From Roseovarius azorensis (GTDB taxonomy: Bacteria > Pseudomonadota > Alphaproteobacteria > Rhodobacterales > Rhodobacteraceae), in assembly GCF_900109455.1 (NCBI RefSeq), contig NZ_FOAG01000002.1, positions 124,001 to 188,000 on the forward strand: 64,000 nt of DNA, written 5' to 3'. Below are positions 7,696 through 16,747 of this stretch, one piece after another. Every line of letters begins with the position of its first letter. Within the stretch, counting starts at the first letter, position 1. Under the pieces are notes generated by a model. That model had not been told where the DNA came from. It saw nothing but the letters and a program-made list of their open reading frames with translations, and made no database searches. Position numbers and translations under genes: made by a program.

Positions 7696-10448
7696 TCCTC
7701 GGGCCAATCGGATTTGCCGCGCCATGGCTGCTTCTGGCGCTGGTCGCGCTGCCAATCCTCTGGATCATCCTGCGCGCCGTACCGCCCGCGCCGATCCGGC
7801 GGCGGTTTCCGGGCGTGGCGCTGCTTCTGGGTCTCAAGGACGAGGACAGCGTCACCGACCGCACGCCGTGGTGGCTCTTGCTGTTGCGGATGCTGGCGAT
7901 GGCGGCGGTGATCGTCGGGCTTGCGGGACCGGTGCTGAACCCGCGCGACGAGGGCGAGGCGCGCGCCACCGGCCCGCTGCTGATCGTAACCGACAACAGT
8001 TGGGCCAGCGCCCGCGACTGGGCCGCGCAGATCGCCGTGCTCGACGGATTGCTGGCCGAAGCGGGTCGCGCCGGACGCCCGGTGGCGCTGATGCAACTGA
8101 ACGCCCCCGCAGCCCCCGTGTTCCGGGCCGCGGAAAGCTGGCGCAACCAGCTTCCGGGACTGACCCCCGCGCCATGGGCGGCAACACCAGAGGCGATGGA
8201 ACGCACCGCCGGCCTGCTGGGCGAAGACGGGTTCGAAACCCGCTGGCTCTCGGACGGGCTCGCGCATCCGGGGCGTGCGGCGCTGCTTGCCGCGCTCGAG
8301 GCACAAGGCCCCGTTACCGTGCATGAAAGCCCGCGCCCGGTGCTGGCGCTGCGCCCGGCAGTGCTGGACGGCGGACAGATCACCCTGCGCGCCCTGCGCG
8401 CTCGCGCGGACGGGATGCGCGAGATCACCGTGCAGGCGCACGGGCTTGACCCTGCGGGCGTGCCGCGGGTGCTGGCCAGCCTGCCGCTCAGATTTGACGA
8501 AGGCGCGACAGAAGCCAGCGGCGCTCTATCTCTGCCGCCCGAACTGCGCGCCCGGCTCACCCGCTTCGAGATCGCGGGCGAGGCGACAGCCGGGGCCGTA
8601 ACCCTTACCGATGATGGACTCAAACGGCGCGAGGTGGCCCTGATCGCCGGCCGCGAGGATCGCGAGGGGCTGGAACTGCTCTCGCCGCTGCATTACCTCG
8701 AACAGGCGCTGATCCCCACCGCCGATCTGCTCGACGGCGCGCTGACGGACGTGTTGCCCGCCAACCCGGATGTCATCGTGCTGGCGGATGTGGCCACGCT
8801 CTCGGGGGCCGAACAGACAGCCTTGCTCGACTGGACCGAGGCGGGCGGGATGCTCCTGCGATTTGCCGGTCCGCGGGTTGCGGCAAGCGACGTGTCGCGC
8901 TCGGAAGAGGCCCCGCTGATGCCGGTGCGGCTGCGAGCGGGCGGGCGTACAGTGGGCGGCGCGATGAGCTGGGGCGAACCCAAGGCTCTCGCCCCCTTCC
9001 CCGAAGGCAGCCCGTTCCAGGGCCTCGCGATCCCCGATGACGTGACGGTCAGCGCACAGGTGATGGCCCAGCCCGATCCGACCCTCGCCGAACGGGTGAT
9101 CGCGCAACTCACCGACGGCACCCCGCTGGTCACGCGCAAGCGGATCGGCGCAGGGCAGGTGGTGCTCTTTCACGTCACCGCGAATGCCGAATGGTCCAGC
9201 CTGCCGCTCTCGGGCCTCTTCGTGCAGATGCTGGAGCGGCTGGCCGTCGCCTCTGCCATAACGCCGCCCGATACTGCGGAACTGGCAGACACGATCTGGC
9301 AGCCGGTCGAGGTGCTGGACGGATTCGGCAGGCTCAGGGATGCCGGCACGATGCCGGGCGTGCCGGGCGAACGTCTGCTTGACGCCGCACTTGGCCCTGA
9401 CCTCCTGCCGGGGTTGTATGACGGGCCCGAACGGCGCGTGGCGCGCAATGTGATCGCGCCCGATGCCACGCTTGCGCCGATGGAATGGCCCGCGCGGGTA
9501 CCCGTCGAGGGGCTGGAACGTCAGCCCGAAACGCCGCTTGGCGGTTGGCTTCTGGCGGCTGCCTTGCTGCTGCTCAGCGCTGATATTCTGGCGTCCCTCG
9601 CGCTGTCGGGGCGGCTCTGGCCCGCGCGGGCCGCGGCGGGGCTGTTGTTGGCGCTCAGCCTCGGCGCGCCGGAACAGGCCATGGCGCAGGACGATCTTCG
9701 CGCCATAGAGGCAACGTCCGAGGTGGTTCTGGCGCATGTGATCACCGGCGATGCCGCGCTCGACGACGCGGCGCGCGCCGGGTTGCGCGGCCTTGGCCGG
9801 GTGCTCAGTTTCCGCACCTCGGTCGAACCGGCGGAACCGATCAGTGTCGATCTGGAAACCGACGAACTAGCCTTTTACCCGATCCTCTACTGGCCGGTCA
9901 CCCCGGATCAGCCGACGCCTTCGGCAGAGGCCTATGTCAGGCTCAACGACTATCTGCGCAACGGCGGGCTGATCCTCTTTGACACGCGCGATGCCGATGT
10001 AGCCGGCTTTGGCGCGGCCTCGCCCAATGGCGCACGGCTGCAACGACTGGCGGCACCGCTCGATATCCCGCCGTTGGAACCAGTGCCAGAGGATCACGTG
10101 CTGACCCGCGCATTCTACCTGCTCAGCGATTTTCCGGGCCGCTACATGGGCCGCGCGGTCTGGGTCGAGGCGGCCCCTGCGGACGCCGAACAGATCGAGG
10201 GCATGCCGTTCCGCAACCTCAACGACGGGGTGACGCCGGTGGTGATCGGTGGCAATGACTGGGCCGCCGCCTGGGCGGTGAACGAACGCGGCGATGCCCT
10301 GTTTCCCGTGGGGCGCGGCTATGCGGGCGAACGCCAGCGCGAACTGGCCTACCGCTTCGGCGTCAATCTGGTGATGCATGTGCTGACCGGCAATTACAAA
10401 TCCGATCAGGTCCATGTGCCCGCCCTGCTCGACAGGCTGGGCCAATGA
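7692..10448 (+). CDS. BatA-type N-terminus / DUF4159 domain membrane protein
   Basis: A 918-residue inner-membrane protein. Residues 1-80 form the aerotolerance-regulator (BatA) N-terminus with two membrane helices around LGPIGFAAPWLLLALVALP and WWLLLLRMLAMAAVIVGLA. A VWA-like domain follows (LLIVTDNSWASARDW). Two helices lie near residues 615-660, and the C-terminal 215 residues are a DUF4159 domain (FYPILYWPVTPDQPTPS, then YLRNGGLILFDTRD). The DUF4159 domain follows the second membrane pair, with a signal-peptide-like AMAQDDL junction. It overlaps both neighbours by four bases. A structural or assembly role with MoxR/DUF58 is inferred. Confidence 0.9.
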   Translation: MILGPIGFAAPWLLLALVALPILWIILRAVPPAPIRRRFPGVALLLGLKDEDSVTDRTPWWLLLLRMLAMAAVIVGLAGPVLNPRDEGEARATGPLLIVTDNSWASARDWAAQIAVLDGLLAEAGRAGRPVALMQLNAPAAPVFRAAESWRNQLPGLTPAPWAATPEAMERTAGLLGEDGFETRWLSDGLAHPGRAALLAALEAQGPVTVHESPRPVLALRPAVLDGGQITLRALRARADGMREITVQAHGLDPAGVPRVLASLPLRFDEGATEASGALSLPPELRARLTRFEIAGEATAGAVTLTDDGLKRREVALIAGREDREGLELLSPLHYLEQALIPTADLLDGALTDVLPANPDVIVLADVATLSGAEQTALLDWTEAGGMLLRFAGPRVAASDVSRSEEAPLMPVRLRAGGRTVGGAMSWGEPKALAPFPEGSPFQGLAIPDDVTVSAQVMAQPDPTLAERVIAQLTDGTPLVTRKRIGAGQVVLFHVTANAEWSSLPLSGLFVQMLERLAVASAITPPDTAELADTIWQPVEVLDGFGRLRDAGTMPGVPGERLLDAALGPDLLPGLYDGPERRVARNVIAPDATLAPMEWPARVPVEGLERQPETPLGGWLLAAALLLLSADILASLALSGRLWPARAAAGLLLALSLGAPEQAMAQDDLRAIEATSEVVLAHVITGDAALDDAARAGLRGLGRVLSFRTSVEPAEPISVDLETDELAFYPILYWPVTPDQPTPSAEAYVRLNDYLRNGGLILFDTRDADVAGFGAASPNGARLQRLAAPLDIPPLEPVPEDHVLTRAFYLLSDFPGRYMGRAVWVEAAPADAEQIEGMPFRNLNDGVTPVVIGGNDWAAAWAVNERGDALFPVGRGYAGERQRELAYRFGVNLVMHVLTGNYKSDQVHVPALLDRLGQ

Positions 10449-12493
10449 CCGGCAGCGTGATCTTCGACCCTCTTCTGCCTGAATGGCTGATTGCCGGGCT
10501 GGCAATGCTGGCGACGACGGGGCTGATCCTCGCGCTCTGGCGGGGCCTGTCGGGCTGGGCGTTTCGCGCGCTGGCGGGTCTGGCCATTCTGGCCGCACTG
10601 ATGGGCCCCGCCTATCAGCAGGAGGACCGCATACCGCTCAGCGACATCGTGCTTCTGGTCGAGGACAAGAGCGCCAGCCAGGACCTCGCAGATCGCGCCG
10701 CAATAACGGCAGAGGCCGCCGATGCGCTCGCCGCCCGACTCGAGGCGCGCGAGAATACCGAGGTGCGCCGCATCACCGTGCCGGATGCGCCCGAGAACGG
10801 TGGAACACTGGCGATGACAGCGCTGGCGCAGGCCATGGCCGAAGAGCCACTGGGCCGTATCGCCGGGGTGATCGTGCTCTCGGACGGGCGCGTGCATGAC
10901 GCGGACCGCACCCCCGATCTGCCTGCCCCCCTGCACCTTCTGCACAGCGGGCGCAGCGACGACTGGGACCGGCGCCTGCGGATCGACAACGCGCCCGCCT
11001 TCGCCATTCTGGGTGAAGAGGTGCAGATGACGCTGATCATCACCGATGACGGCGCCGCCCCCGAGGGCGTGACCACCGTGCCGCTCGACATCTCGGTCGA
11101 CGGCGCGGAACCGCGCCGTTTCGACGTGCCACTGGGCGAGGAGATCACCCTGCCCGTCACCCTGCCGCATGGCGGGCGCAACGTGCTGCAATTCACCACC
11201 CCGACCGCTCCGGGAGAGCTGACCGACCGCAACAACACCGCGCTGGTCCAGATCAACGGCGTGCGCGACCGGCTCAGCGTCCTGCTGGTTTCCGGCCAGC
11301 CCCATCCCGGCACGCGGACATGGCGAAACCTGCTGAAATCCGACAGCTCGGTCGACTTGGTGCATTTCACGATTCTGCGCCCGCCGGAGAAACAAGACGG
11401 CGTGCCGGTGCGCGAACTGTCCCTGATCGCCTTTCCAACGCGCGAGCTGTTCCTGGAAAAGATCGACGATTTCGACCTTATCATCTTTGACCGCTACCGG
11501 CGGCGGGGCATCCTGCCGACGATCTATCTCGAGAATATCCGCCAGTATGTCGAGAACGGCGGCGCGGTGCTGTTTGCCGCCGGACCTGATTTCGCCGGGG
11601 CCGAGAGCATCTATCGCGGGCCGTTCGAGGCCATCGTGCCCGCGCGCCCCACCGCGCGGGTGGTCGAAGAGGGATATCTTCCCAGGATCACGAACCTTGG
11701 CCAGCGCCACCCGGTAACGGCGGGGTTGGAACAGGCGTTCGGCGGCGACTGGGGCCGCTGGCTGCGGCAGATCGAGGTAACGCAGAACAGCGGCGATGTG
11801 GTGATGTCCGGTGTGGACGAACGACCGCTTCTGCTTCTGGACCGGGTCGGCGAGGGGCGTGTGGCGCTGCTCGCGTCGGATCACGCCTGGCTCTGGGGGC
11901 GCGGGTTCGAGGGCGGCGGGCCGCAACTCGAACTGCTGCGCCGCCTGGCGCACTGGATGATGAAGGAACCGGAACTGGAGGAAGAGGCGCTCTGGGCCGA
12001 GGCCACCGGCCAGCAGATGCGTGTGATCCGTCGCTCGCTTGGCGATGACGTGGGGCCGGTCACGATCACCACGCCCTCGGGCGACGTGGTCGAGCGTGAT
12101 CTCGAAGAGGTCTCGCCGGGCCGGTTCGAGACTGTCTACGACGGTCCGGACATCGGGCTCTACCGGCTGGAAAACGACGACCAGAGCGCCGTGATCGGGC
12201 TTGGCCCGGCGGCTCCGGTGGAATTCGAGCGCACAATCGCCAGCGCCGAGGCGCTCCAGCCGGTGATCGACGCCACCGACGGCGGGGTTCGGGCGCTCGA
12301 GGATGGTCTGCCCGCTATCCGCGAGGTGCGCGCCGGTCGTCCCGCCGCCGGACGCGGCTGGATCGGGATCACCCCGCGCGGCGCCTATGAAACGCAGAGC
12401 GTGAGCCAGATGGCATTGCTGCCGCCTTGGCTGGTGCTGCTTCTGGTCTCGGGGCTGATCCTTGCGGGCTGGCTGCGCGAGGGGCGGCGGTAA
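10445..12493 (+). CDS. Membrane-anchored VWA/glutamine-amidotransferase-like protein
   Basis: A 682-residue protein, last gene of the MoxR operon. Two N-terminal helices (about residues 13-55), a VWA-like segment (SDIVLLVEDKSASQ, later IAGVIVLSDGRVHD), a central region resembling a class-I glutamine-amidotransferase fold (LSVLLVSGQPHPGTRTWRNLL, then YVENGGAVLFAAGP) and one C-terminal helix (WLVLLLVSGLILAGWL). No complete Cys-His-Glu triad is visible, so enzymatic activity is unlikely. Such proteins accompany BatA/DUF4159 genes in alphaproteobacteria. ATG overlaps the previous stop by four bases. Confidence 0.85.
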   Translation: MTGSVIFDPLLPEWLIAGLAMLATTGLILALWRGLSGWAFRALAGLAILAALMGPAYQQEDRIPLSDIVLLVEDKSASQDLADRAAITAEAADALAARLEARENTEVRRITVPDAPENGGTLAMTALAQAMAEEPLGRIAGVIVLSDGRVHDADRTPDLPAPLHLLHSGRSDDWDRRLRIDNAPAFAILGEEVQMTLIITDDGAAPEGVTTVPLDISVDGAEPRRFDVPLGEEITLPVTLPHGGRNVLQFTTPTAPGELTDRNNTALVQINGVRDRLSVLLVSGQPHPGTRTWRNLLKSDSSVDLVHFTILRPPEKQDGVPVRELSLIAFPTRELFLEKIDDFDLIIFDRYRRRGILPTIYLENIRQYVENGGAVLFAAGPDFAGAESIYRGPFEAIVPARPTARVVEEGYLPRITNLGQRHPVTAGLEQAFGGDWGRWLRQIEVTQNSGDVVMSGVDERPLLLLDRVGEGRVALLASDHAWLWGRGFEGGGPQLELLRRLAHWMMKEPELEEEALWAEATGQQMRVIRRSLGDDVGPVTITTPSGDVVERDLEEVSPGRFETVYDGPDIGLYRLENDDQSAVIGLGPAAPVEFERTIASAEALQPVIDATDGGVRALEDGLPAIREVRAGRPAAGRGWIGITPRGAYETQSVSQMALLPPWLVLLLVSGLILAGWLREGRR

Positions 12494-12569
12494 GGGTTGT
12501 TCCGGCAGGAGGACCAGGCAGTTCGTGCCTGCCACACGCTTTCGCCTTCTCGATGGATTGCAACCTCGT

Positions 12570-12595
12570 AAAAGCGCCCCCCTTCGGGGCGGCGC
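12570..12595 (-). terminator. Terminator of the DUF1989 operon
   Basis: On the reverse strand GCGCC-GCCCC-GAAG-GGGG-GCGC folds into a GC-rich hairpin followed by TTTT (12573-12570). It lies 18 bases after the DUF1989 stop. The convergent MoxR operon ends at 12493; near its end, AGGCA/TGCCT (about 12530-12545) is only a weak hairpin without a U-run. Confidence 0.7.
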
Positions 12596-12613
12596 TGGGC
12601 ATCCATATCGCCC

Positions 12614-13459
12614 TCATCGCCCATGGCTCCCGTCATACCCGTTGCGCGCCGGACTCTGCCAATCCTCAAGAACGCCGCTTTTGGGCTGAAACAGCTCGAC
12701 CAGCAGCGGATGACAGACCGCGGCATCGCTCGTGTGCTCTGCCGAACAATCTCCACCGGGGCAGGCGCTGAGTGCGCCAAGCAGATCAATCTCCGCGAAA
12801 AACTCCAGATAGTCGCCGGGGCGCACGGGGCTTGCCTTCATGAAATACTGGCCCGTGTCGCGGGTAAAGCCGGTGCACATGAAGACGTTAAGCACGTCGT
12901 GCACATGGCCCTCTGCCTCTGCCAGCGGCATCCCCAATTCATCCGCGAGCGCCCGCGTCAGGTTGGAATGACAGCAATGGTGATACTGCACGCCCCCAAG
13001 CAGGTTGCCCGTATAAGGATCGCAGCGCGTGCCGATCACGTCATGCACCGAACCGCCGAATTCGTCGATCCCATACCAGTCCAAAGTATCCTGAACGATC
13101 GTCGCCATCGGCCGCAGATGCGGGAAAGAGGACCAGAGCTGTTCGCCGGTGGTAACATGCGTGCCATGCAGCGCCCGCGTTTTTCCGGAATAGAATCGTT
13201 CGGAAAGATCGTTCGCATTCCATAGATTGAGATCGCCCACCTGTGGCCCCTCGACGCTGGTGATCCGGAAAAACTGCCCCGCAGAGGCGTGAAAACACGC
13301 CGCTTCGCGCGGCGGCACCACGACCTCCGCCACCTTGTGCGCCCCCTCGCGCGCAGCGGCAAAGAGCGCAAGATCAGGCCGTGGCAGCGTGTCGTTGGGA
13401 TAGCAGATCACGGGGGCCACCGCGCGGCGGACCCCGGCATCGGCGGGGGGTTGGGTCAT
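12614..13459 (-). CDS. DUF1989 (urea carboxylase-associated family) protein
   Basis: A 281-residue protein of the DUF1989 family, members of which lie beside urea carboxylase or act on related small amines and guanidines. Recognised by GQFFRITSVEGPQVGDLNLWN, RALHGTHVTTGEQLWSS, and YHHCCHSN followed later by DVLNVFMCTGF, with Cys and His residues likely to bind metal. No urea carboxylase or allophanate hydrolase is in the window, so the function here is unknown. ATG 13459 is preferred over 13477 because AGAGGA lies seven bases before it and because the upstream small gene ends at 13461. Confidence 0.85.
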   Translation of the reverse strand: MTQPPADAGVRRAVAPVICYPNDTLPRPDLALFAAAREGAHKVAEVVVPPREAACFHASAGQFFRITSVEGPQVGDLNLWNANDLSERFYSGKTRALHGTHVTTGEQLWSSFPHLRPMATIVQDTLDWYGIDEFGGSVHDVIGTRCDPYTGNLLGGVQYHHCCHSNLTRALADELGMPLAEAEGHVHDVLNVFMCTGFTRDTGQYFMKASPVRPGDYLEFFAEIDLLGALSACPGGDCSAEHTSDAAVCHPLLVELFQPKSGVLEDWQSPARNGYDGSHGR

Positions 13460-13460
13460 G

Positions 13461-13676
13461 TCAGTCCTCTTTGGCATCGCGTCCGTTCACCACACAATCC
13501 AAAGGCGGTTTGCCCGTCGATGTAAAGACCCGCGCGCCACAAGCCATGCAGAGATAGCAAGACTGCCCGTCCCTATCCTGTCGCCGGTCCGCCCGCCACC
13601 GGCAATTCCGTGTGCGCCGGTTGGACAGGATCAGCACCAGCACAAAGGCGATGATCAACCCGACAACGATCAGCAA
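13461..13676 (-). CDS. Small single-helix membrane protein with CxxC motif
   Basis: A 71-residue product with an N-terminal membrane helix (LIVVGLIIAFVLVLILSN) followed by basic RRTRNCRWRADRR and a zinc-ribbon-like CYLCMACGARVFT, with a last Cys in PPLDC. Resembles small conserved Rhodobacteraceae proteins of unknown function (recalled, not searched). No in-frame ATG is well placed; TTG at 13676 has GAGGGGG seven bases upstream and is chosen. It sits four bases after the AhpD-like gene and one base before DUF1989, so the three are one transcription unit. Confidence 0.6.
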   Translation of the reverse strand: MLIVVGLIIAFVLVLILSNRRTRNCRWRADRRQDRDGQSCYLCMACGARVFTSTGKPPLDCVVNGRDAKED

Positions 13677-13680
13677 CGGT

Positions 13681-14256
13681 TCACCCCCTCGCCATCGCCT
13701 CGACCATTTCACCAAAGGCACCGTAGCTGCGCGCCTGCTCTTCGGGTGTGGACCCCGCCGCCGGATGCCCTCCGGGGGCCTCGGCATAATCGAAATTCAC
13801 GCCCGTCCCTTCGATGATCCGGTTCATCATGTTGAAGAGCGCACAGACCTGCACCGCCTCGTAGAGCGCCGCCTCGGACCAACCCGCGTCATAGACGGCC
13901 TGCGCATCCGCCTGCACCAACCTGCTGGGCAGGGTATTGAGCTTGGCCACATAGGCCAGCACCGGGCGCAACCTCTCGTCCACCGGGGCACTGTCGGGAT
14001 TGTCGATCAGCGCGTCGATGAGTGCTACGTCGATACCGAACACCTCGGCATAGATCCGATGCGCGCCCGCGCAGAACGTGCAGGCGTTTAGAGCCGAAAC
14101 ATAGGTGGCGATGAGCTCGCGTTCTCCCACGCTCAGTTCTCCTTCACTGCGCAAGAGGCCGTCGGTGTAGTCCATCAACGGGCGCACATTCTGCGGAAAC
14201 CGAACATACAGGTCCTTCAGATGCGCGGGGTTTGGCAGGCTGGGCAGTAACAGCAT
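13681..14256 (-). CDS. AhpD-like / carboxymuconolactone decarboxylase family protein
   Basis: A 191-residue all-helical protein with the AhpD redox motif: Glu46 upstream, C59-T-F-C62 and His66 in NACTFCAGAHR. This is the signature of peroxidase-related alkylhydroperoxidase-D-like proteins, which use the Cys pair and proton relay to reduce peroxides. Physiological reductant and substrate are unknown. The start at 14256 has AGGAG eight bases upstream; a longer frame to 14337 has no ribosome site. First gene of a three-gene unit with the CxxC membrane protein and DUF1989. Confidence 0.88.
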   Translation of the reverse strand: MLLLPSLPNPAHLKDLYVRFPQNVRPLMDYTDGLLRSEGELSVGERELIATYVSALNACTFCAGAHRIYAEVFGIDVALIDALIDNPDSAPVDERLRPVLAYVAKLNTLPSRLVQADAQAVYDAGWSEAALYEAVQVCALFNMMNRIIEGTGVNFDYAEAPGGHPAAGSTPEEQARSYGAFGEMVEAMARG

Positions 14257-14300
14257 GGGGGTATCTCCTGTTTTCGCGCGACCATCCTGCAACCGGGGCC

Positions 14301-14330
14301 AAAAGGAAACCCCCCGCCGTCTCCGGCAGG
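14301..14330 (-). terminator. Probable terminator of the BNR-repeat gene
   Basis: On the reverse strand CCTGCCG-gaga-CGGCGGG forms a 7-bp stem with one G-U pair and a GAGA loop, followed by GGGTTTCCTTTT. It lies 62 bases past the BNR gene stop and 45 bases before the AhpD-like start. Confidence 0.5.
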
Positions 14331-14392
14331 ATGGCACATTTCCGTGAGCGGTGCTCAGGCGGTATCACAGGCGTGAATCTGACCCGGTACGC

Positions 14393-15544
14393 TCAGCCGC
14401 CGCGCTGCATCACCTCGACCGACAGGACGGTCGGCAGGTGGCGGGCGATCTCGTCCCAGCTTTCGCCCTCGTCCCGGCTGGCAAAGACCGAGCCGGTGTT
14501 GGTGCCGAAATAGACACCGGCGGGGGTGGCGGTATCGGTTGCCATCGCCTGCCGCAGCACGGTGAAATAGCAATTCTCCGCAGGCAGCCCCGCACGCTTG
14601 TCGACCCAGCTGTCCCCACCATCGACCGATTTCCAGACTGCGGCCGAGGCATCCGGCGGATACCGCCCGGCAATATCGCTGTTCAGCGGCAATACCCAGA
14701 TCGTGCGGGGGTCGCGCGGATGCACGGCAATTGGAAACCCGAATGTCGACGGCAGGCCCGTGGTGATATCGTGCCAGTTCCGCCCGCCGTCCGGGCTGCG
14801 ATACACGCCATGATGATTTTGCTGATAGAGCAGGTCATGGCCCGGTGCGCGTACAAGGTTATGCACACAATGCCCGGTCTCACCATCGCGAGGCGCGGCT
14901 GGATGGGGATGATGCGTGCAGGGCTCCTCGTTGGACAATCTGTTGCGTCGTTCCCATGTCGCGCCACCGTCCTCGGTCGCGAACACCCCCGCCGCCGAGA
15001 TGCCCAGCCACAGCTTGCCGGGGTCTTCCGGGTCGCTGATGATCGTGTGCAGCACCAGCCCCGCCGCGCCGGGGTTCCAGCTGTCGCGCGAGGGATGGTT
15101 GCTCAGCCCCTCCACCCGCTCCCAGCTTGCCCCGCCGTCCCGGCTGGCAAACAGCGTCGCGGGCTTGGCCCCGGCATAGATGGTGCCGTGCGCATGATGC
15201 AGCGACCAGATCGCGGCCACCTCACCGGAAAACGGTGCCTCCACAGGCTTCCACCCGAACATCTCGGCCATCTGCGGATCATTGGCGGCCCATTCGTCAA
15301 ACTGTCCGTTGGACAGCTTGGACAGGGTCCAGCTTGCCCCGTCATCCTCCGAGCGCCAGACGCCCGCGCCATGCCAGTCTCCACCGCCTGCGGCCCAGAG
15401 ACGCCCGGTCCGGGGATCACCGACCACATGATTGATCGGCCAGCCGTCGCACAGCGGAGCCGTGACAGTCCAGCTTTGCCGCCCGTCACCGGACCGGAGC
15501 AGGAATGCGCCTTTGGTCGTACCGACCATGATTGTCGTGGTCAT
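14393..15544 (-). CDS. BNR/Asp-box repeat (sortilin-like beta-propeller) protein
   Basis: A 383-residue protein with six Asp-box repeats of the type S-x-D-x-G-x-x-W: SEDDGASW, SRDGGASW, TEDGGATW, SPDGGRNW, SVDGGDSW and SRDEGESW, spaced along the length. This predicts a beta-propeller of the exo-alpha-sialidase/photosystem-stability-factor/VPS10 type. There is no signal peptide, so it is probably cytoplasmic, and sialidase catalytic Arg residues cannot be assigned. Function unknown. AGGGAGG precedes the ATG. It is oriented like sdhB upstream but separated by 88 bases. Confidence 0.85.
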   Translation of the reverse strand: MTTTIMVGTTKGAFLLRSGDGRQSWTVTAPLCDGWPINHVVGDPRTGRLWAAGGGDWHGAGVWRSEDDGASWTLSKLSNGQFDEWAANDPQMAEMFGWKPVEAPFSGEVAAIWSLHHAHGTIYAGAKPATLFASRDGGASWERVEGLSNHPSRDSWNPGAAGLVLHTIISDPEDPGKLWLGISAAGVFATEDGGATWERRNRLSNEEPCTHHPHPAAPRDGETGHCVHNLVRAPGHDLLYQQNHHGVYRSPDGGRNWHDITTGLPSTFGFPIAVHPRDPRTIWVLPLNSDIAGRYPPDASAAVWKSVDGGDSWVDKRAGLPAENCYFTVLRQAMATDTATPAGVYFGTNTGSVFASRDEGESWDEIARHLPTVLSVEVMQRGG

Positions 15545-15632
15545 GCCGGTGTCCCTCCCTTTTCGGGCAGGGTATCACGACCGCGTGACCGCGTTCAAAG
15601 AGTCGTTGCAGCCTGCGCTGTTCTCCGCCCGA

Positions 15633-16412
15633 TCACAGATGCCGATCGACCATCATCTTCTTGATCTCGGCAATCGCCTTGGCGGGGTTCAGGCCCTTGG
15701 GGCAGGTCTTGGTGCAGTTCATGATCGTGTGGCAGCGATACAGTTTGAACGGATCTTCCAGATCATCCAGCCGCTCGCCGGTCGCCTCATCGCGTGAATC
15801 GATGATCCAGCGATAGGCATGCAGCAAGGCTGCCGGCCCAAGGTATTTGTCACCGTTCCACCAATAGGACGGGCAGGCGGTCGAACAGGACGCGCACATC
15901 ACGCATTCATAAAGACCATCCAGCTTTTCACGATCCTCGATGGATTGCTTCCACTCTTTCGCCGGGCGATTGGTCTTGGTTTCCAGCCAAGGCATGATCG
16001 ACGCATGCTGCGCATAGAAATGCGTGAGGTCGGGGATCAGATCCTTGACCACCGGCATATGCGGCAGCGGATAGATCTTCACATCGCCCTTGATCTCATC
16101 CATCCCGTAAATGCAGGCCAGCGTGTTGATCCCGTCGATATTCATCGCACAGGAACCGCAGATCCCCTCGCGGCAGGAGCGGCGGAAGGTCAGTGTCGGG
16201 TCGATCTCGTTCTTGATCTTGATCAACGCATCCAGAATCATCGGCCCGCAGGTGTCCATATCCACGAAATAGGTATCGACACGCGGGTTCTGCCCGTCAT
16301 CCGGGTTCCAGCGGTAGATCTGGAACTTGCGGACATTCGTGGCTCCTTCGGGCCTGGGCCATGTCTTGCCCGTGGTGATCTTCGAATTTTTGGGCAGGGT
16401 GAATTGAACCAT
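15633..16412 (-). CDS. sdhB: Succinate dehydrogenase iron-sulfur subunit SdhB
   Basis: Complex II subunit carrying electrons from FAD to ubiquinone. The 259-residue protein has the [2Fe-2S] motif [16 protein letters not shown], the [4Fe-4S] motif [16 protein letters not shown] and the [3Fe-4S] motif [17 protein letters not shown]. The quinone-site Trp is in the PSYWWNG segment. Last gene of the sdhCDA-lipoprotein-sdhB operon on the reverse strand. Confidence 0.98.
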   Translation of the reverse strand: MVQFTLPKNSKITTGKTWPRPEGATNVRKFQIYRWNPDDGQNPRVDTYFVDMDTCGPMILDALIKIKNEIDPTLTFRRSCREGICGSCAMNIDGINTLACIYGMDEIKGDVKIYPLPHMPVVKDLIPDLTHFYAQHASIMPWLETKTNRPAKEWKQSIEDREKLDGLYECVMCASCSTACPSYWWNGDKYLGPAALLHAYRWIIDSRDEATGERLDDLEDPFKLYRCHTIMNCTKTCPKGLNPAKAIAEIKKMMVDRHL

Positions 16413-16426
16413 CTTGTTACTCCTTG

Positions 16427-16747
16427 TCAGCCGCCCAGCAGGATCAGGCTATTCTGGGCAATACATTGCACGGCCTCGGGGCGCTGTGCGATGCCGATGA
16501 CCTGTTGCGCCACCTCCGGCGTCACCCCGGTGACGCTCGCACTGGCGATCTGGACAATCTCGCGGGCCGAGGCTGCATCAATGATGCAATCCGTAATCGG
16601 CGCCGCATTCACGCCGGGAAGGCGCTGTGCCACGACCGTATTGACCACGGCCTTGGCACGTTCCCGGGCCAGCGCGTCGGCGACCTGATTTCCCGCCTCG
16701 CAGGCGGCCAATCCGGCCAGCGCCAGACATGCCAGCACCAGCCGCAT
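16427..16747 (-). CDS. Small predicted lipoprotein within the sdh operon
   Basis: A 106-residue protein with a lipoprotein signal: [17 protein letters not shown], lipobox LAAC with Cys16. The mature part has two more Cys (in ITDCIID and VQCIAQN) that could form a disulfide. It starts within TGATG at the sdhA stop (one-base overlap) and ends 14 bases before sdhB, so it belongs to the operon. Role unknown; no homologue of defined function is recognised. Confidence 0.8.
   Translation of the reverse strand: MRLVLACLALAGLAACEAGNQVADALARERAKAVVNTVVAQRLPGVNAAPITDCIIDAASAREIVQIASASVTGVTPEVAQQVIGIAQRPEAVQCIAQNSLILLGG

Noticed and set aside
10406..12535. 709-codon frame on the reverse strand opposite the VWA-like gene
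   Set aside because: Antisense shadow of a gene whose overlaps with its operon partners and membrane helices are clear.
13461..13787. A 108-residue start for the small CxxC membrane protein
   Set aside because: The additional N-terminal codons lie inside the AhpD-like gene and have no ribosome site; the TTG at 13676 is better placed.
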